From NCBI GenBank assembly GCA_944323625.1, contig CALUTD010000007.1, forward strand, positions 1 to 64,000: a stretch of 64,000 nt of DNA. Reading direction: 5' to 3'. Positions 41,784-50,024 of this stretch are shown piece after piece; position 1 is the stretch's first letter, and each line of letters begins with the position of its first letter. The position numbers were made by a program, and so were the translations under genes. The notes under the pieces were generated by a model. That model was given only the letters and a program-made list of their open reading frames with translations, ran no database searches and was not told where the DNA came from. The DNA comes from Candidatus Gastranaerophilales bacterium. GTDB taxonomy: Bacteria; Cyanobacteriota; Vampirovibrionia; Gastranaerophilales; Gastranaerophilaceae.

Positions 41784-42890
41784 TCAAATTCTAAATGTTG
41801 TTGAGAATTTAATTCTTTGTTTAATAGTATTATTTTGGTCATATTGTCTGCTGGCATTAATTTCAAATTCCAGGTTATGACTGCTCTTTTTAGGTTTATA
41901 AGTCAAAACAAACTCATCTTGCATATTTTCTTGAGTTACATTCCTTATAAATCTTGTTTTAAGATAAAGTGAATCCGAAATCCTGAATTCAGGCACAAAA
42001 TAAAAACTGGTATCAGTAAGAGCAGAATTTGAATATCTGCTTTGTCCAACCTGAGCATTTAATTTTAGCCTTTTATATCTGTATTCACCAAAAAAACCGC
42101 CGGTTGTTGTATCATAATCAGTATTATCCTTATTGTAAAATGCACTGCCAAGTACAAAACTTCCCGTATTTTTTGGCAAATTTATATCATTAGAAGAAAG
42201 TACAGCCCCGCCTGACCCCAAGCTGCTATATGGTGATGAAAAAGAACCCACCGCAAGATTAAGCGAGTCTCCCTTATAGGATATTACTGAACCGGTATTA
42301 TACATAGATTCATTAGATCTTACAAAAAGAACAGATGTACTTATTGAATCATTTAAAAAAGTCTGCCCCAAAGAAGCGGAAAGGGAAGGCGAAACATCTA
42401 TATTAAGCGACTGTGAATTAACAACCCCCGGGATTGGTGCCATTTGCGATGAATTATAAAATGCCTGCGAAAATGATTTTGACCCATCCCAAATCATATT
42501 CTCCGCTTTTATATTACGTTCAATGTTGTATTGTGTTTCATTTACCTGCAATTTAAAAACTCTGTCACTGTTAACAGAATCAATTGCACCTTCGTCTATA
42601 TCATCAAGTCTGAGTTCAACTGAATTTTCTTCAAATCTTTTGGCAACATCAAGCATTGCCTCATCTTCAAATCTGTCATCCGTTATTTCTTCATTAGTTT
42701 GTTTCGGTTCTTCTTCTTCATTTATTTCCAATGTCTGAACGTATCTGCCCAAATCACTGAAATTTTGAGGATTGTTTTCCTGCTTATCCTTACATATTAC
42801 AGGCATTGCAGTATAAAATATTAACACGGTAAATAATAATATCTTTTTCATATTATAATTTTGAATTAAAATTGCCATAAATTCAATCAT
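41784..42890 (-). CDS. Predicted outer-membrane beta-barrel protein
   Basis: Up to 368 residues; the signal peptide MKKILLFTVLIFYTAMPVIC starts at an internal ATG (42851), which is the likelier start. An acidic region (residues about 55-130) is followed by roughly ten amphipathic strands (e.g. GGFFGEYRYKRLKLNAQVGQ, SFYFVPEFRISDSLYLKTRFI, EFEINASRQYD) ending TFRI, with the terminal aromatic/hydrophobic pattern of OM barrels. The family is not recognised. It lies convergent to a pilin-like gene with a 4-bp gap. Confidence 0.7.
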   Translation of the reverse strand: MIEFMAILIQNYNMKKILLFTVLIFYTAMPVICKDKQENNPQNFSDLGRYVQTLEINEEEEPKQTNEEITDDRFEDEAMLDVAKRFEENSVELRLDDIDEGAIDSVNSDRVFKLQVNETQYNIERNIKAENMIWDGSKSFSQAFYNSSQMAPIPGVVNSQSLNIDVSPSLSASLGQTFLNDSISTSVLFVRSNESMYNTGSVISYKGDSLNLAVGSFSSPYSSLGSGGAVLSSNDINLPKNTGSFVLGSAFYNKDNTDYDTTTGGFFGEYRYKRLKLNAQVGQSRYSNSALTDTSFYFVPEFRISDSLYLKTRFIRNVTQENMQDEFVLTYKPKKSSHNLEFEINASRQYDQNNTIKQRIKFSTTFRI

Positions 42891-43125
42891 TAAAATATAC
42901 CATATCTCGAATTGAATTTTTTAAATAAATTTTACATATTGTTTATATCGTTTGTTAAGAATTGTAAAGTTAAATTTTAGACACCTTAAAACTAATAATA
43001 GTAAGCTTTTCAAGATAAATTTGTATTCCACAAAAAAATTTTTTAGTATATATTTTTAAAATAACTAGCAAAAAAATTTCATAACAGGGTTTAAAATATA
43101 ATGCAAATGTAACACGGAGATAATT

Positions 43126-43491
43126 ATGACTGAAATTAATAATAAACTGCCTCATATAGGTTTAAATAATATAGAATATCAAACTCAAAAACCTGCTCAG
43201 GAATATAAAGCACCTGCCGGCACTGATGAAGAAAAACAGCAGGACGATATAAAAGATACCGGAGTACTCGGACGTTCTCAGGTAAGGACTGCAAATGGCG
43301 CCGATATATCAAAAAGTGTAAACTCTGCTGTTGAGCTTGCTAAAAATAATCCTGCACTGCTTAATTGTTCAGATAAAATGTTTGATGAAATGTATAATCA
43401 ATTCTTAAAACAAGGCATGACCGAAAAAGACGCATATATAAATGCATGTTTGGCCGAAGGTGAATTTGTTGAAACTGCGCAAAACAGGTAA
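43126..43491 (+). CDS. Hypothetical protein (121 aa)
   Basis: Soluble acidic protein. The N-terminal 50 residues are disordered and charged (GTDEEKQQDDIKDTG). The C-terminal part is helical (SVNSAVELAKNNPALL, DKMFDEMYNQFLKQGMTEKDAYINACLAEGEFV). The RBS (CGGAGATAA) supports the ATG. No family was recognised. Confidence 0.6.
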   Translation: MTEINNKLPHIGLNNIEYQTQKPAQEYKAPAGTDEEKQQDDIKDTGVLGRSQVRTANGADISKSVNSAVELAKNNPALLNCSDKMFDEMYNQFLKQGMTEKDAYINACLAEGEFVETAQNR

Positions 43492-43568
43492 TTTTTTATC
43501 AAAAAGTTGATAACTTCCTATAATAGTGCTAATATATTCTCATTGCTTGATTTTGTTAGAAAGAGAAT

Positions 43569-44312
43569 ATGGAAAAGTTAAAACCTGTTGAAGCAAAGGA
43601 CAGAATAATTCTTGCACTTGATTTTGATACTGTTGAGGAAGTTATCAAATATGTTGATTTACTAAAGGATTATGTAGGTTTTTTTAAGGTTGGGCTTCAA
43701 TTATTTACTTCTTGCGGATTTGAGGCTGCAGAAATAATAAAAGCAAGAGGGGCAAAAGTCTATTTTGACGGCAAGTTTTCGGATATTCCCAATACAGTTG
43801 CCCAATCAAGTATAAATTTGATGAAAAAAGGAATAGATTTTTTTAATATTAATGCGGTAGGCGGCTCCAAAATGATGACAAATGTTGTTTCTGCCTGCAA
43901 TAGTTATGCAAAGAAGAATAATTTAGAACAACCTGTTATACTTGCTGTCACACTGCTTTCAAGCTTTGGGCAGAAAACTCTTACAAATGAACTTGGGGTT
44001 GAAATGAATATTTCTAATTATGTGTTAAAACTTGCAAAAAATGCAAAAGAAGCAGGTGTTAACGGAGTTGTTGCACCCGAAGCGGATGCAGCTCAGATAA
44101 AAAAAGAATTGGGTGAAGATTTCATAGTTGTTTGTCCCGCAGTTCGCCCTGACTGGGCAATAGTTAATGATCAAATAAGAATTGTATCCCCGTCAGATGC
44201 AATAAAATCAGGGGCAGATTATATTGTTATAGGTCGCCCGGTTACACATGCCCAAGATCCTGTTGTGGCTGTTAAACTTATTATTTCTGAAATAGAAGAA
44301 GCACTTAAATAG
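43569..44312 (+). CDS. pyrF: Orotidine 5'-phosphate decarboxylase
   Basis: 247 residues. The substrate/catalytic block AKVYFDGKFSDIPNTVA holds the Lys and Asp pair. ILALDFDTVEE and FFKVGLQLF at the N-terminus and IVIGRPVTHAQDPV at the C-terminus match the bacterial PyrF barrel. It produces UMP. ald starts 12 bp after its stop. Confidence 0.95.
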   Translation: MEKLKPVEAKDRIILALDFDTVEEVIKYVDLLKDYVGFFKVGLQLFTSCGFEAAEIIKARGAKVYFDGKFSDIPNTVAQSSINLMKKGIDFFNINAVGGSKMMTNVVSACNSYAKKNNLEQPVILAVTLLSSFGQKTLTNELGVEMNISNYVLKLAKNAKEAGVNGVVAPEADAAQIKKELGEDFIVVCPAVRPDWAIVNDQIRIVSPSDAIKSGADYIVIGRPVTHAQDPVVAVKLIISEIEEALK

Positions 44313-44324
44313 AAGGAATTTGTT

Positions 44325-45455
44325 ATGATTATCGGAGTTCCAAAAGAAATAAAAATAAAAGAAGACAGAGTCGCCATGACACCTTATCATGCTCATTCTC
44401 TTGTTTCTGACGGTCATAAGGTTATAATTGAAAAGTCCGCAGGGCTTGGCAGCGGATTTACTGATGAAGAATATATTAAAGAAGGTGCAGTTATTGCTGC
44501 CAGTGCTGAAGAAGTATATAGGGACTCTCAAATTATTGTAAAAGTTAAAGAACCTTTACCTTCCGAATATAAACTGCTTAAAAAAAATCAAATTCTATTT
44601 ACATTTCTACATTTGGCTGTTGAAAAAGAACTGACAAAAGTATTGATTGATAAAAAAATTACAAGTATTGCTTATGAAACCATACAGACAAAAGACGGTA
44701 AATTGCCTTTGTTAATACCTATGAGCGAAGTAGCCGGCAAAATGTCAGTTCAAATAGCGGCAAGACTGCTTGAAAATATAAACAAGGGAAAAGGAATACT
44801 TTTAGGCGGTGTAGCAGGCGTACCACCGGCTAAAGTTTTAATAGTAGGAGCGGGAAATGTCGGTATTAATGCAGTTAAAATTGCAGTTGGTATGGGCGCT
44901 GATGTCAGTGTTGCCGATGTTGATACCGAGAAATTAAGATATATTGATGATATTTTCGGTCAAAAAATTAAAACTTATATTTCAAATACAGCAACATTAA
45001 AAGAACTTACACAAATAAGTGATGTTGTTATAGGTGCGGTTTTAATCCCCGGATATAAAGCACCCTGCATTATAACAGAAGAAATGGTTAAAAATATGAA
45101 AAAAGGTTCTGTAATTATAGATGTTTCTATTGACCAAGGTGGTATTGTAGAAACTGTAGACAGAATTCAAACTCTTGATAATCCGGCATTTGAAAAATAC
45201 GGAGTAATTCATTATTCGGTTGCTAACATCCCCGGCAGTGTCGCAAGAACTTCAACTATCGCACTTACAAATGAAACTATGAAATATTTATCAAAAATTG
45301 CAAATGACGGATTAATTGATGCAGTAAAAAAAGATGAATCACTTGCAAAAGGTATAAATACTTTTAACGGTTTTGTAACAAACAAGGGTGTCGCAAAATC
45401 TTTAAATATAGAGTACACACAACTCCCAAGTATTATCGGTTTCAGTTTTGATTAA
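44325..45455 (+). CDS. ald: Alanine dehydrogenase
   Basis: 376 residues. Opening MIIGVPKEIKIKEDRVAMTP and EKSAGLGSGFTDEEY, the NAD-binding loop VLIVGAGNVGINAVKIAVGMGADVSVADVD and VANIPGSVARTSTIALTN match Ald throughout. It interconverts alanine with pyruvate and ammonia. It has its own RBS (AAGGAATTT) and follows pyrF. Confidence 0.95.
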   Translation: MIIGVPKEIKIKEDRVAMTPYHAHSLVSDGHKVIIEKSAGLGSGFTDEEYIKEGAVIAASAEEVYRDSQIIVKVKEPLPSEYKLLKKNQILFTFLHLAVEKELTKVLIDKKITSIAYETIQTKDGKLPLLIPMSEVAGKMSVQIAARLLENINKGKGILLGGVAGVPPAKVLIVGAGNVGINAVKIAVGMGADVSVADVDTEKLRYIDDIFGQKIKTYISNTATLKELTQISDVVIGAVLIPGYKAPCIITEEMVKNMKKGSVIIDVSIDQGGIVETVDRIQTLDNPAFEKYGVIHYSVANIPGSVARTSTIALTNETMKYLSKIANDGLIDAVKKDESLAKGINTFNGFVTNKGVAKSLNIEYTQLPSIIGFSFD

Positions 45456-45558
45456 TTATTAAAAATATGTAACATTTCCAAAATAAAAACGCAATTTTTT
45501 CTCCTGAAAATTCTTTATTATAATATAAGACATATATATCGCACAGGGGAAATAAAAT

Positions 45559-45810
45559 ATGGCTGTTGGGGCTAGAGATAAAATAGATAAAGAATTAGTC
45601 AGAAAATATGCAAAACTCAAAATGGATAATCCTGACACAACAAAGTTAGTAGATTCACAAAAAATGCTTGATGCAATGAATGATTATGCAATGATGTCAA
45701 GAAATATGATTCAAATGAATTCAAAATTGAAAGATATATGTTCAAACGTAACTTCAAAATCGGTAGTGTATTTGAAATTGAATTTTATACCGCCACGTCC
45801 GAGAAAATGA
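45559..45810 (+). CDS. Small hypothetical protein (83 aa)
   Basis: Soluble helical 83-residue protein rich in Met and Lys (DAMNDYAMMSRNMIQMNSKLKDIC), with a basic proline-rich tail (LNFIPPRPRK). The RBS is CAGGGGAAA. A strong terminator follows. No family recognised. Confidence 0.55.
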   Translation: MAVGARDKIDKELVRKYAKLKMDNPDTTKLVDSQKMLDAMNDYAMMSRNMIQMNSKLKDICSNVTSKSVVYLKLNFIPPRPRK

Positions 45811-45843
45811 TAAAAATGTAAACATATTAACAAAAGCTTATTT

Positions 45844-45886
45844 AAAAAAGATTAACTTTTAATTACAATAAAGTTAATCTTTTTTA
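45844..45886 (+). terminator. Intrinsic terminator
   Basis: AAAAAAGATTAACTTT pairs exactly with AAAGTTAATCTTTTTT (45870-45885), loop of ten bases, 3' T run. Confidence 0.9.
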
Positions 45887-45900
45887 TTTGGTAATCAGGC

Positions 45901-46473
45901 ATGAAAAAAATAATACTGGCATCAACATCTCCAAGAAGGCGTGAATTATTAAAACAAGCAGGCTTTAGTTTTGATATTTGTCCTCCCGATTATGAAGAAC
46001 ACATGGAAAACAAGTTGTTTTCTTACGAATTTATAAAAAGCATTGCCGAAAATAAAGGTAAATCCGTAATAAAAACAATAAAAGATTCTGCAGCCGTAAT
46101 TAGTGCAGATACTGTAGTAATTTATGATAATAAAATTCTTGGGAAACCTAAAAATTATGAAGAAGCATACACGATGTTAACAACTTTGAAAGGAAAAAGT
46201 CATAAAGTAGTGACTGCTGTTTGTGTAATAGACCATGACTCCGGGAAAAAAATCATTAATACAGAAACAAGTGAAGTTGTCTTTAACAATGTTGCTGATG
46301 AAGAAATAAAAGAATATATTAACAATTTTAAGCCCTATGATAAAGCAGGTTCTTACGGGATACAAGAACTTCCCTCCAATTTCGTAAAAGAAATAAAAGG
46401 AGATTATGATAATATTGTAGGCTTGCCGGTAAGAATGTTAATAAAAATGCTGGAAAAAATTCAATTAGTGTAA
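45901..46473 (+). CDS. maf: Maf-like nucleoside triphosphate pyrophosphatase
   Basis: 190 residues. IILASTSPRRRELLKQAGF carries the SxxRR signature. AVISADTVVIYDNKILGKP and YDKAGSYGIQE follow. It hydrolyses dTTP/UTP or modified nucleotides to monophosphates. It heads a plus-strand cluster of maf, apt, flhB-like and sigma genes with short gaps. Confidence 0.94.
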   Translation: MKKIILASTSPRRRELLKQAGFSFDICPPDYEEHMENKLFSYEFIKSIAENKGKSVIKTIKDSAAVISADTVVIYDNKILGKPKNYEEAYTMLTTLKGKSHKVVTAVCVIDHDSGKKIINTETSEVVFNNVADEEIKEYINNFKPYDKAGSYGIQELPSNFVKEIKGDYDNIVGLPVRMLIKMLEKIQLV

Positions 46474-46506
46474 AATATAATTAAAGGAGTTAAGAAGGAG
46501 AATATA

Positions 46507-47034
46507 ATGAATAATGTGCAGCTAGTCAAAGAAAGAATAAGAAATATAAAAAATTTTCCGATTGAAGGAATAATTTTCAGAGATATTACAACAGCAATAA
46601 AAGACAAAGAAGCTTTAAGAGAAATGATAAATTTTCTAACGGAAAAATTTATAAACAAAAATATAGATTATGTTGCGGTTGTTGAGTCAAGAGGTTTTGT
46701 ATTCGGCAGTGCACTTGCGTACAACATAAATGCCGGCTGCATTTTAATAAGAAAACCCGGCAAATTGCCTGCAGAAACAATTAGTGAAGAATACCAGCTT
46801 GAATATGGAAAAGACAAACTTGAAATTCATAAAGATGCTATAGAACAGGGTAAAAATGTAATAGTAGTAGATGATTTGCTTGCAACAGGCGGAACTGTTA
46901 ATGCAGCTTGCAAATTATTAAAAAAAGCAGGGGCAAACGTTAAAGCAGCAGCGTTTATAGTTGAACTTTCAGATCTTAACGGAAGAAATAATCTTCCTCA
47001 GGATGTAGAAGTAGTATCAATGGTTACATACTAA
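46507..47034 (+). CDS. apt: Adenine phosphoribosyltransferase
   Basis: 175 residues. The PRPP-binding loop is VIVVDDLLATGGT. VESRGFVFGSALAY, RKPGKLPAETISEEYQLEYG and the N-terminal FPIEGIIFRDIT are diagnostic for Apt. It salvages adenine to AMP. The RBS AAGGAG precedes ATG 46507. Confidence 0.96.
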   Translation: MNNVQLVKERIRNIKNFPIEGIIFRDITTAIKDKEALREMINFLTEKFINKNIDYVAVVESRGFVFGSALAYNINAGCILIRKPGKLPAETISEEYQLEYGKDKLEIHKDAIEQGKNVIVVDDLLATGGTVNAACKLLKKAGANVKAAAFIVELSDLNGRNNLPQDVEVVSMVTY

Positions 47035-47051
47035 TAAAATAATAAAAATAA

Positions 47052-48128
47052 ATGGGTGACGAGAATAAACAATTTGAGGCAAGCCAGCAAAAACTGCAAA
47101 AGGCAAGGCGTGACGGGCAGGTTGTAAAATCAAAGGATTTTTCAACTGCTATTGCGCTTCTTGTTATGTTTATTGTTATAATAAAAATTTCACCTTTTAT
47201 TTGGGACCAAATTTCTATTCTATTTGTATATTTATACGACAAAATTCCTGATAAACATCTTGAAGATATAGGGTATGTACACTTATTTTCTGCAACAATA
47301 ATACCTGCAGCACTTATTATAGGCCCTATATTAATACTCGCTGGATTTATTGCAATAATGGGAGATTTGATACAAGTAGGCCCGTTAGTCACTACAAAAC
47401 CGTTAGAGCCGTCATTTGACAAACTTAATCCGACAAAATATTTTAAAAATTTGATGTCGCCAAAAACTGCATTTGAACTTGTAAAAAATATTGTAAAAGT
47501 TGCGCTTTTAGGCTTAATAGGCTGGATGGTATATAATGACCATTTAGAAGCAATAATAGGTCTTGTTGCAGTAGATAACAGTTTTGCAATAATGAATGAA
47601 TTTGGTTCATTATTGATAGATTTTATAGTAAAAGCAGGTATAGCATTTTTGATAATAGCCGCAGCGGATTACGGAATGGTCAGATGGAAATTTATGCAGG
47701 ATCAAAAAATGTCATTTAAAGAAGTAAAAGATGAGTATAAGAACTCGGAAGGCGATCCTCATGTTAAAGCGGCATTAAGACAAAGAAGGCAGCAAATGCT
47801 TCAAAAAAAGATGATGGATGCAGTGCCTGAAGCTGATTTTGTAGTTACAAATCCATCTCATATTGCCTGTGCACTAAAGTATGAAGCGGAAAAAATGGAA
47901 TCACCTAAACTTTTAGCAAAAGGTAGTGAATTGTTTGCAAAAAAAATTATTGAAATAGCTCGCGAACATCAAGTACCTGTTATAGAAAATCCTCCTGTCG
48001 CAAGAGCTATTTACAGGATGGTAGATATAAATGCTTCTATCCCGCCCGAACTTTATAAAGCCGTAGCCGAAATATTGATTTTTGTATATAATTTGAAAAA
48101 TACACAAAAAGGTAGTAATATAAAGTAA
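47052..48128 (+). CDS. FlhB/SctU-like type III secretion switch protein, NPSH variant
   Basis: 358 residues. Four membrane helices (about 33-50, 82-105, 145-165, 185-205) are followed by the cytoplasmic FlhB_C domain. The basic linker KVKDEYKNSEGDPHVKAALRQRRQQM is typical. The autocleavage motif reads NPSH at 267-270 where the family has NPTH. The N-terminus (QFEASQQKLQKARRDGQVVKSKDF) is standard. It normally gates type III export in flagella or injectisomes. No other export genes lie nearby. It is followed 21 bp later by a flagellar-type sigma factor. Its start has only a weak RBS. Confidence 0.87.
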   Translation: MGDENKQFEASQQKLQKARRDGQVVKSKDFSTAIALLVMFIVIIKISPFIWDQISILFVYLYDKIPDKHLEDIGYVHLFSATIIPAALIIGPILILAGFIAIMGDLIQVGPLVTTKPLEPSFDKLNPTKYFKNLMSPKTAFELVKNIVKVALLGLIGWMVYNDHLEAIIGLVAVDNSFAIMNEFGSLLIDFIVKAGIAFLIIAAADYGMVRWKFMQDQKMSFKEVKDEYKNSEGDPHVKAALRQRRQQMLQKKMMDAVPEADFVVTNPSHIACALKYEAEKMESPKLLAKGSELFAKKIIEIAREHQVPVIENPPVARAIYRMVDINASIPPELYKAVAEILIFVYNLKNTQKGSNIK

Positions 48129-48149
48129 GATAGTTAACAGAATTAAACA

Positions 48150-48809
48150 ATGCACGCGAAAATAAAAGATTACATTAATATAATCGAAAAGGTTGCAAGA
48201 GTTGAACATAAACGTATTCCGCCTCATATGGTGGATTATGATGAGCTTGTAAGTATTGGTATTATTGCAATCCAAGTTATGATAAAAGATAAAACCGATG
48301 AAGAACTTCAAAGGTATAATAATGCATATATTGCAACCGCTGTAAGATGGGCAATAAGAAATGAATTAAGAAACAGATATAAATGGTATTCATTAAAGCA
48401 TAATTCTGAAAATAATGAAGAACAAGCAGAAAGTGATGTTTCTGATGATGAAAATACGGTAACTCCCGGAAAAGTCAGAGAAGCAATCTATGAAACTATA
48501 CTTTCTATAGATTCTTTAGCAGCTGCTGCTTCTGATAATGATTCTCCATATGATTTTATAAAAGATCCTTCGGCGCTGCCTGATGAGAAAGCTGAAATAT
48601 CCGAACTCGGAAAAACAATAAGAGAAGCAATAGCTCAATTACCCAAAAAAGAAAGAACAATAATAGAATACAGGTTTTATCGAAATATGCAGGTAAAAGA
48701 AATAGCCCAAATACTGGGTTTATCTTCCTCTAGAATAACAAGAATTATTCAGGCTTCTTTAAATATAGTAAGAGAATATTTAAACAAAAAAGAACATTAC
48801 GGATATTAA
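48150..48809 (+). CDS. FliA-like sigma-70 family factor
   Basis: 219 residues. Region 2 (HMVDYDELVSIGIIAIQVMI, then YIATAVRWAIRNELRNRYKW) and region 4 (IAQLPKKERTIIEYRFYRNMQVKEIAQILGLSSSRITRIIQAS) match the sigma-28/SigD group. The PPH-YDEL opening and the SSSRITRI recognition helix are the best signs. The middle (residues 85-145) is an acidic linker rather than a normal region 3. It is likely an alternative sigma factor, next to an FlhB-like gene. It ends at a terminator. Confidence 0.85.
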   Translation: MHAKIKDYINIIEKVARVEHKRIPPHMVDYDELVSIGIIAIQVMIKDKTDEELQRYNNAYIATAVRWAIRNELRNRYKWYSLKHNSENNEEQAESDVSDDENTVTPGKVREAIYETILSIDSLAAAASDNDSPYDFIKDPSALPDEKAEISELGKTIREAIAQLPKKERTIIEYRFYRNMQVKEIAQILGLSSSRITRIIQASLNIVREYLNKKEHYGY

Positions 48810-48846
48810 AAAGACCTTCTAAAATACATATTGAAGGCCTTTTTAT
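48808..48846. terminator. Intrinsic terminator
   Basis: AAAAAGACCTTC pairs with GAAGGCCTTTTT (one A-C mismatch), loop of 13 bases, 3' T run. Confidence 0.8.
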
Positions 48847-48867
48847 TTATATTATATGTTCTAAATT

Positions 48868-49275
48868 TTACTTTGCATTTTTAACTGCATCTACAATACT
48901 TCCAACAGCAATTCCAATATTTGCCAAACCGCCTACCACACCTAAAGCAATAGAAGCAGGAGGGAAAACAGAAGCTAATACACCGCCGGCTACCGGCAAA
49001 GCAGCAGCAGCCAATGAACCGCCGAGGAATATTATACCTTTTTTATTATCTCCATTTATAAGCTGGCCAAGCCCGGGAATAAAACCTGATGCAATACCTA
49101 CACCTATTTTTTTAGCAGTTGAAGCTTTTTTCTTTTCGGGAGCAATTTCTTTTTTATCTGAAAATTCTACCGTATCAACAGGATCAGATAAGTCAACTCT
49201 TTTAGCTTCTTTTACCGGTGATGATTCTTGTCCGAAATTAACACTTTGTGCATGGTTAATACCATTTACATTCAT
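48868..49275 (-). CDS. Hypothetical two-helix membrane protein (135 aa)
   Basis: The N-terminal half is hydrophilic (MNVNGINHAQSVNFGQ, then charged KKEIAPEKKKASTAK). The C-terminal half has SGFIPGLGQLINGDNKKGIIFLGG, a TM2-like amphipathic turn, and two glycine/alanine-rich hydrophobic helices. The short SVNFGQ near the start resembles KVAFGR (malQ-like) and NVSFKA (51438). The RBS AAAGGAG precedes the ATG. Function unknown. Confidence 0.65.
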   Translation of the reverse strand: MNVNGINHAQSVNFGQESSPVKEAKRVDLSDPVDTVEFSDKKEIAPEKKKASTAKKIGVGIASGFIPGLGQLINGDNKKGIIFLGGSLAAAALPVAGGVLASVFPPASIALGVVGGLANIGIAVGSIVDAVKNAK

Positions 49276-49311
49276 TATATAACTCCTTTATATCTACATG
49301 TTTATTAAATA

Positions 49312-49383
49312 TTAAACATGAAAAAACTTTCCATTATTTATTTTAAATTCCTCCCCCCCCCCGTAGAAAATCCAATGATACAT
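49312..49383 (-). CDS. Orphan short ORF with a G10 box (23 aa)
   Basis: On the minus strand, MYHWIFY-GGG-EEFKINNGKFFHV then TAA. The start MY...Y-GGG-E matches the leader of the ON pilin-like gene at 41033 (MYKSINCY-GGG-E). No pilin domain follows in any frame, and no RBS precedes it. It is either a decayed pilin leader or a small peptide in the 5' region of the minus-strand gene at 48868. Confidence 0.4.
   Translation of the reverse strand: MYHWIFYGGGEEFKINNGKFFHV
49353..49362. repeat. G10 box (minus strand TCTAC-G10-AGGAATTTAAA)
   Basis: Ten C on the plus strand. Read on the minus strand it follows TCTAC, like the other boxes. It lies 78 bp upstream of the start of the 48868-49275 gene. 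Confidence 0.92.
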
Positions 49384-49427
49384 TGAAAAATTAAAGTTTA
49401 CATATTGTAACATTTTTAATTTTGTAT

Positions 49428-49808
49428 TTAATTAACAAAACAATCTTCTGAAGGAATTTCAAAAACTTTTATACCTTTATCCGTTTCTTTAATTCGTTCA
49501 ATATATTTATAATCTGACGAATTAAAAATTATAATTGCAACAGCAGGTTTTTTACCGGTTTTTTTTGAGTAATATAAAGCTTGACCAATACTTTCAGCCC
49601 ATTTCTTAGCATAATCAAACTCTATTGCATATTCATTTGTAAGACAATCCACACGAGTTTTATCCGGCAGCCGATATTCGATTTTACCACTACAATATTT
49701 ATTTACATAATCCTTTTCATGCATTTTATCATAACGAAAATCTTGTGCTCTTATACTTTCTGAACAAATTATAAATATAAATATGCTTATGTATACTCTT
49801 ATAATCAT
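49428..49808 (-). CDS. Secreted PD-(D/E)XK-like protein, hypothetical
   Basis: 126 residues with a signal peptide (MIIRVYISIFIFIICSESIRAQ). The mature part reads YRLPDKTRVDCLTNEYAIEFDYAKKWAESIGQALYYSKKTGKKPAVAIII. The spacing of Asp (RVD), Glu (IEFD) and the following Lys fits a restriction-endonuclease-like core, a pattern I know from small exported proteins of unknown function. Whether it cuts nucleic acid is not known. Lone gene. Confidence 0.6.
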   Translation of the reverse strand: MIIRVYISIFIFIICSESIRAQDFRYDKMHEKDYVNKYCSGKIEYRLPDKTRVDCLTNEYAIEFDYAKKWAESIGQALYYSKKTGKKPAVAIIIFNSSDYKYIERIKETDKGIKVFEIPSEDCFVN

Positions 49809-50024
49809 TTAATTATTATAAAACCATGTAGTCTAAAAGCATATAACCATTGCGGCTAATAAAAATATAGCCGTATGGCTAATGAAAATTTCAAAAATAA
49901 AACTTTGATTTAACTAATAAAATCATTAATACATTAAACAGTGTATTTTAAATTTTATAAAAAAAGCAGATACTAATATATGTAGAGTAAAAGCGGATTA
50001 AGGTGTAATTTAAGGCGGCAAAAA

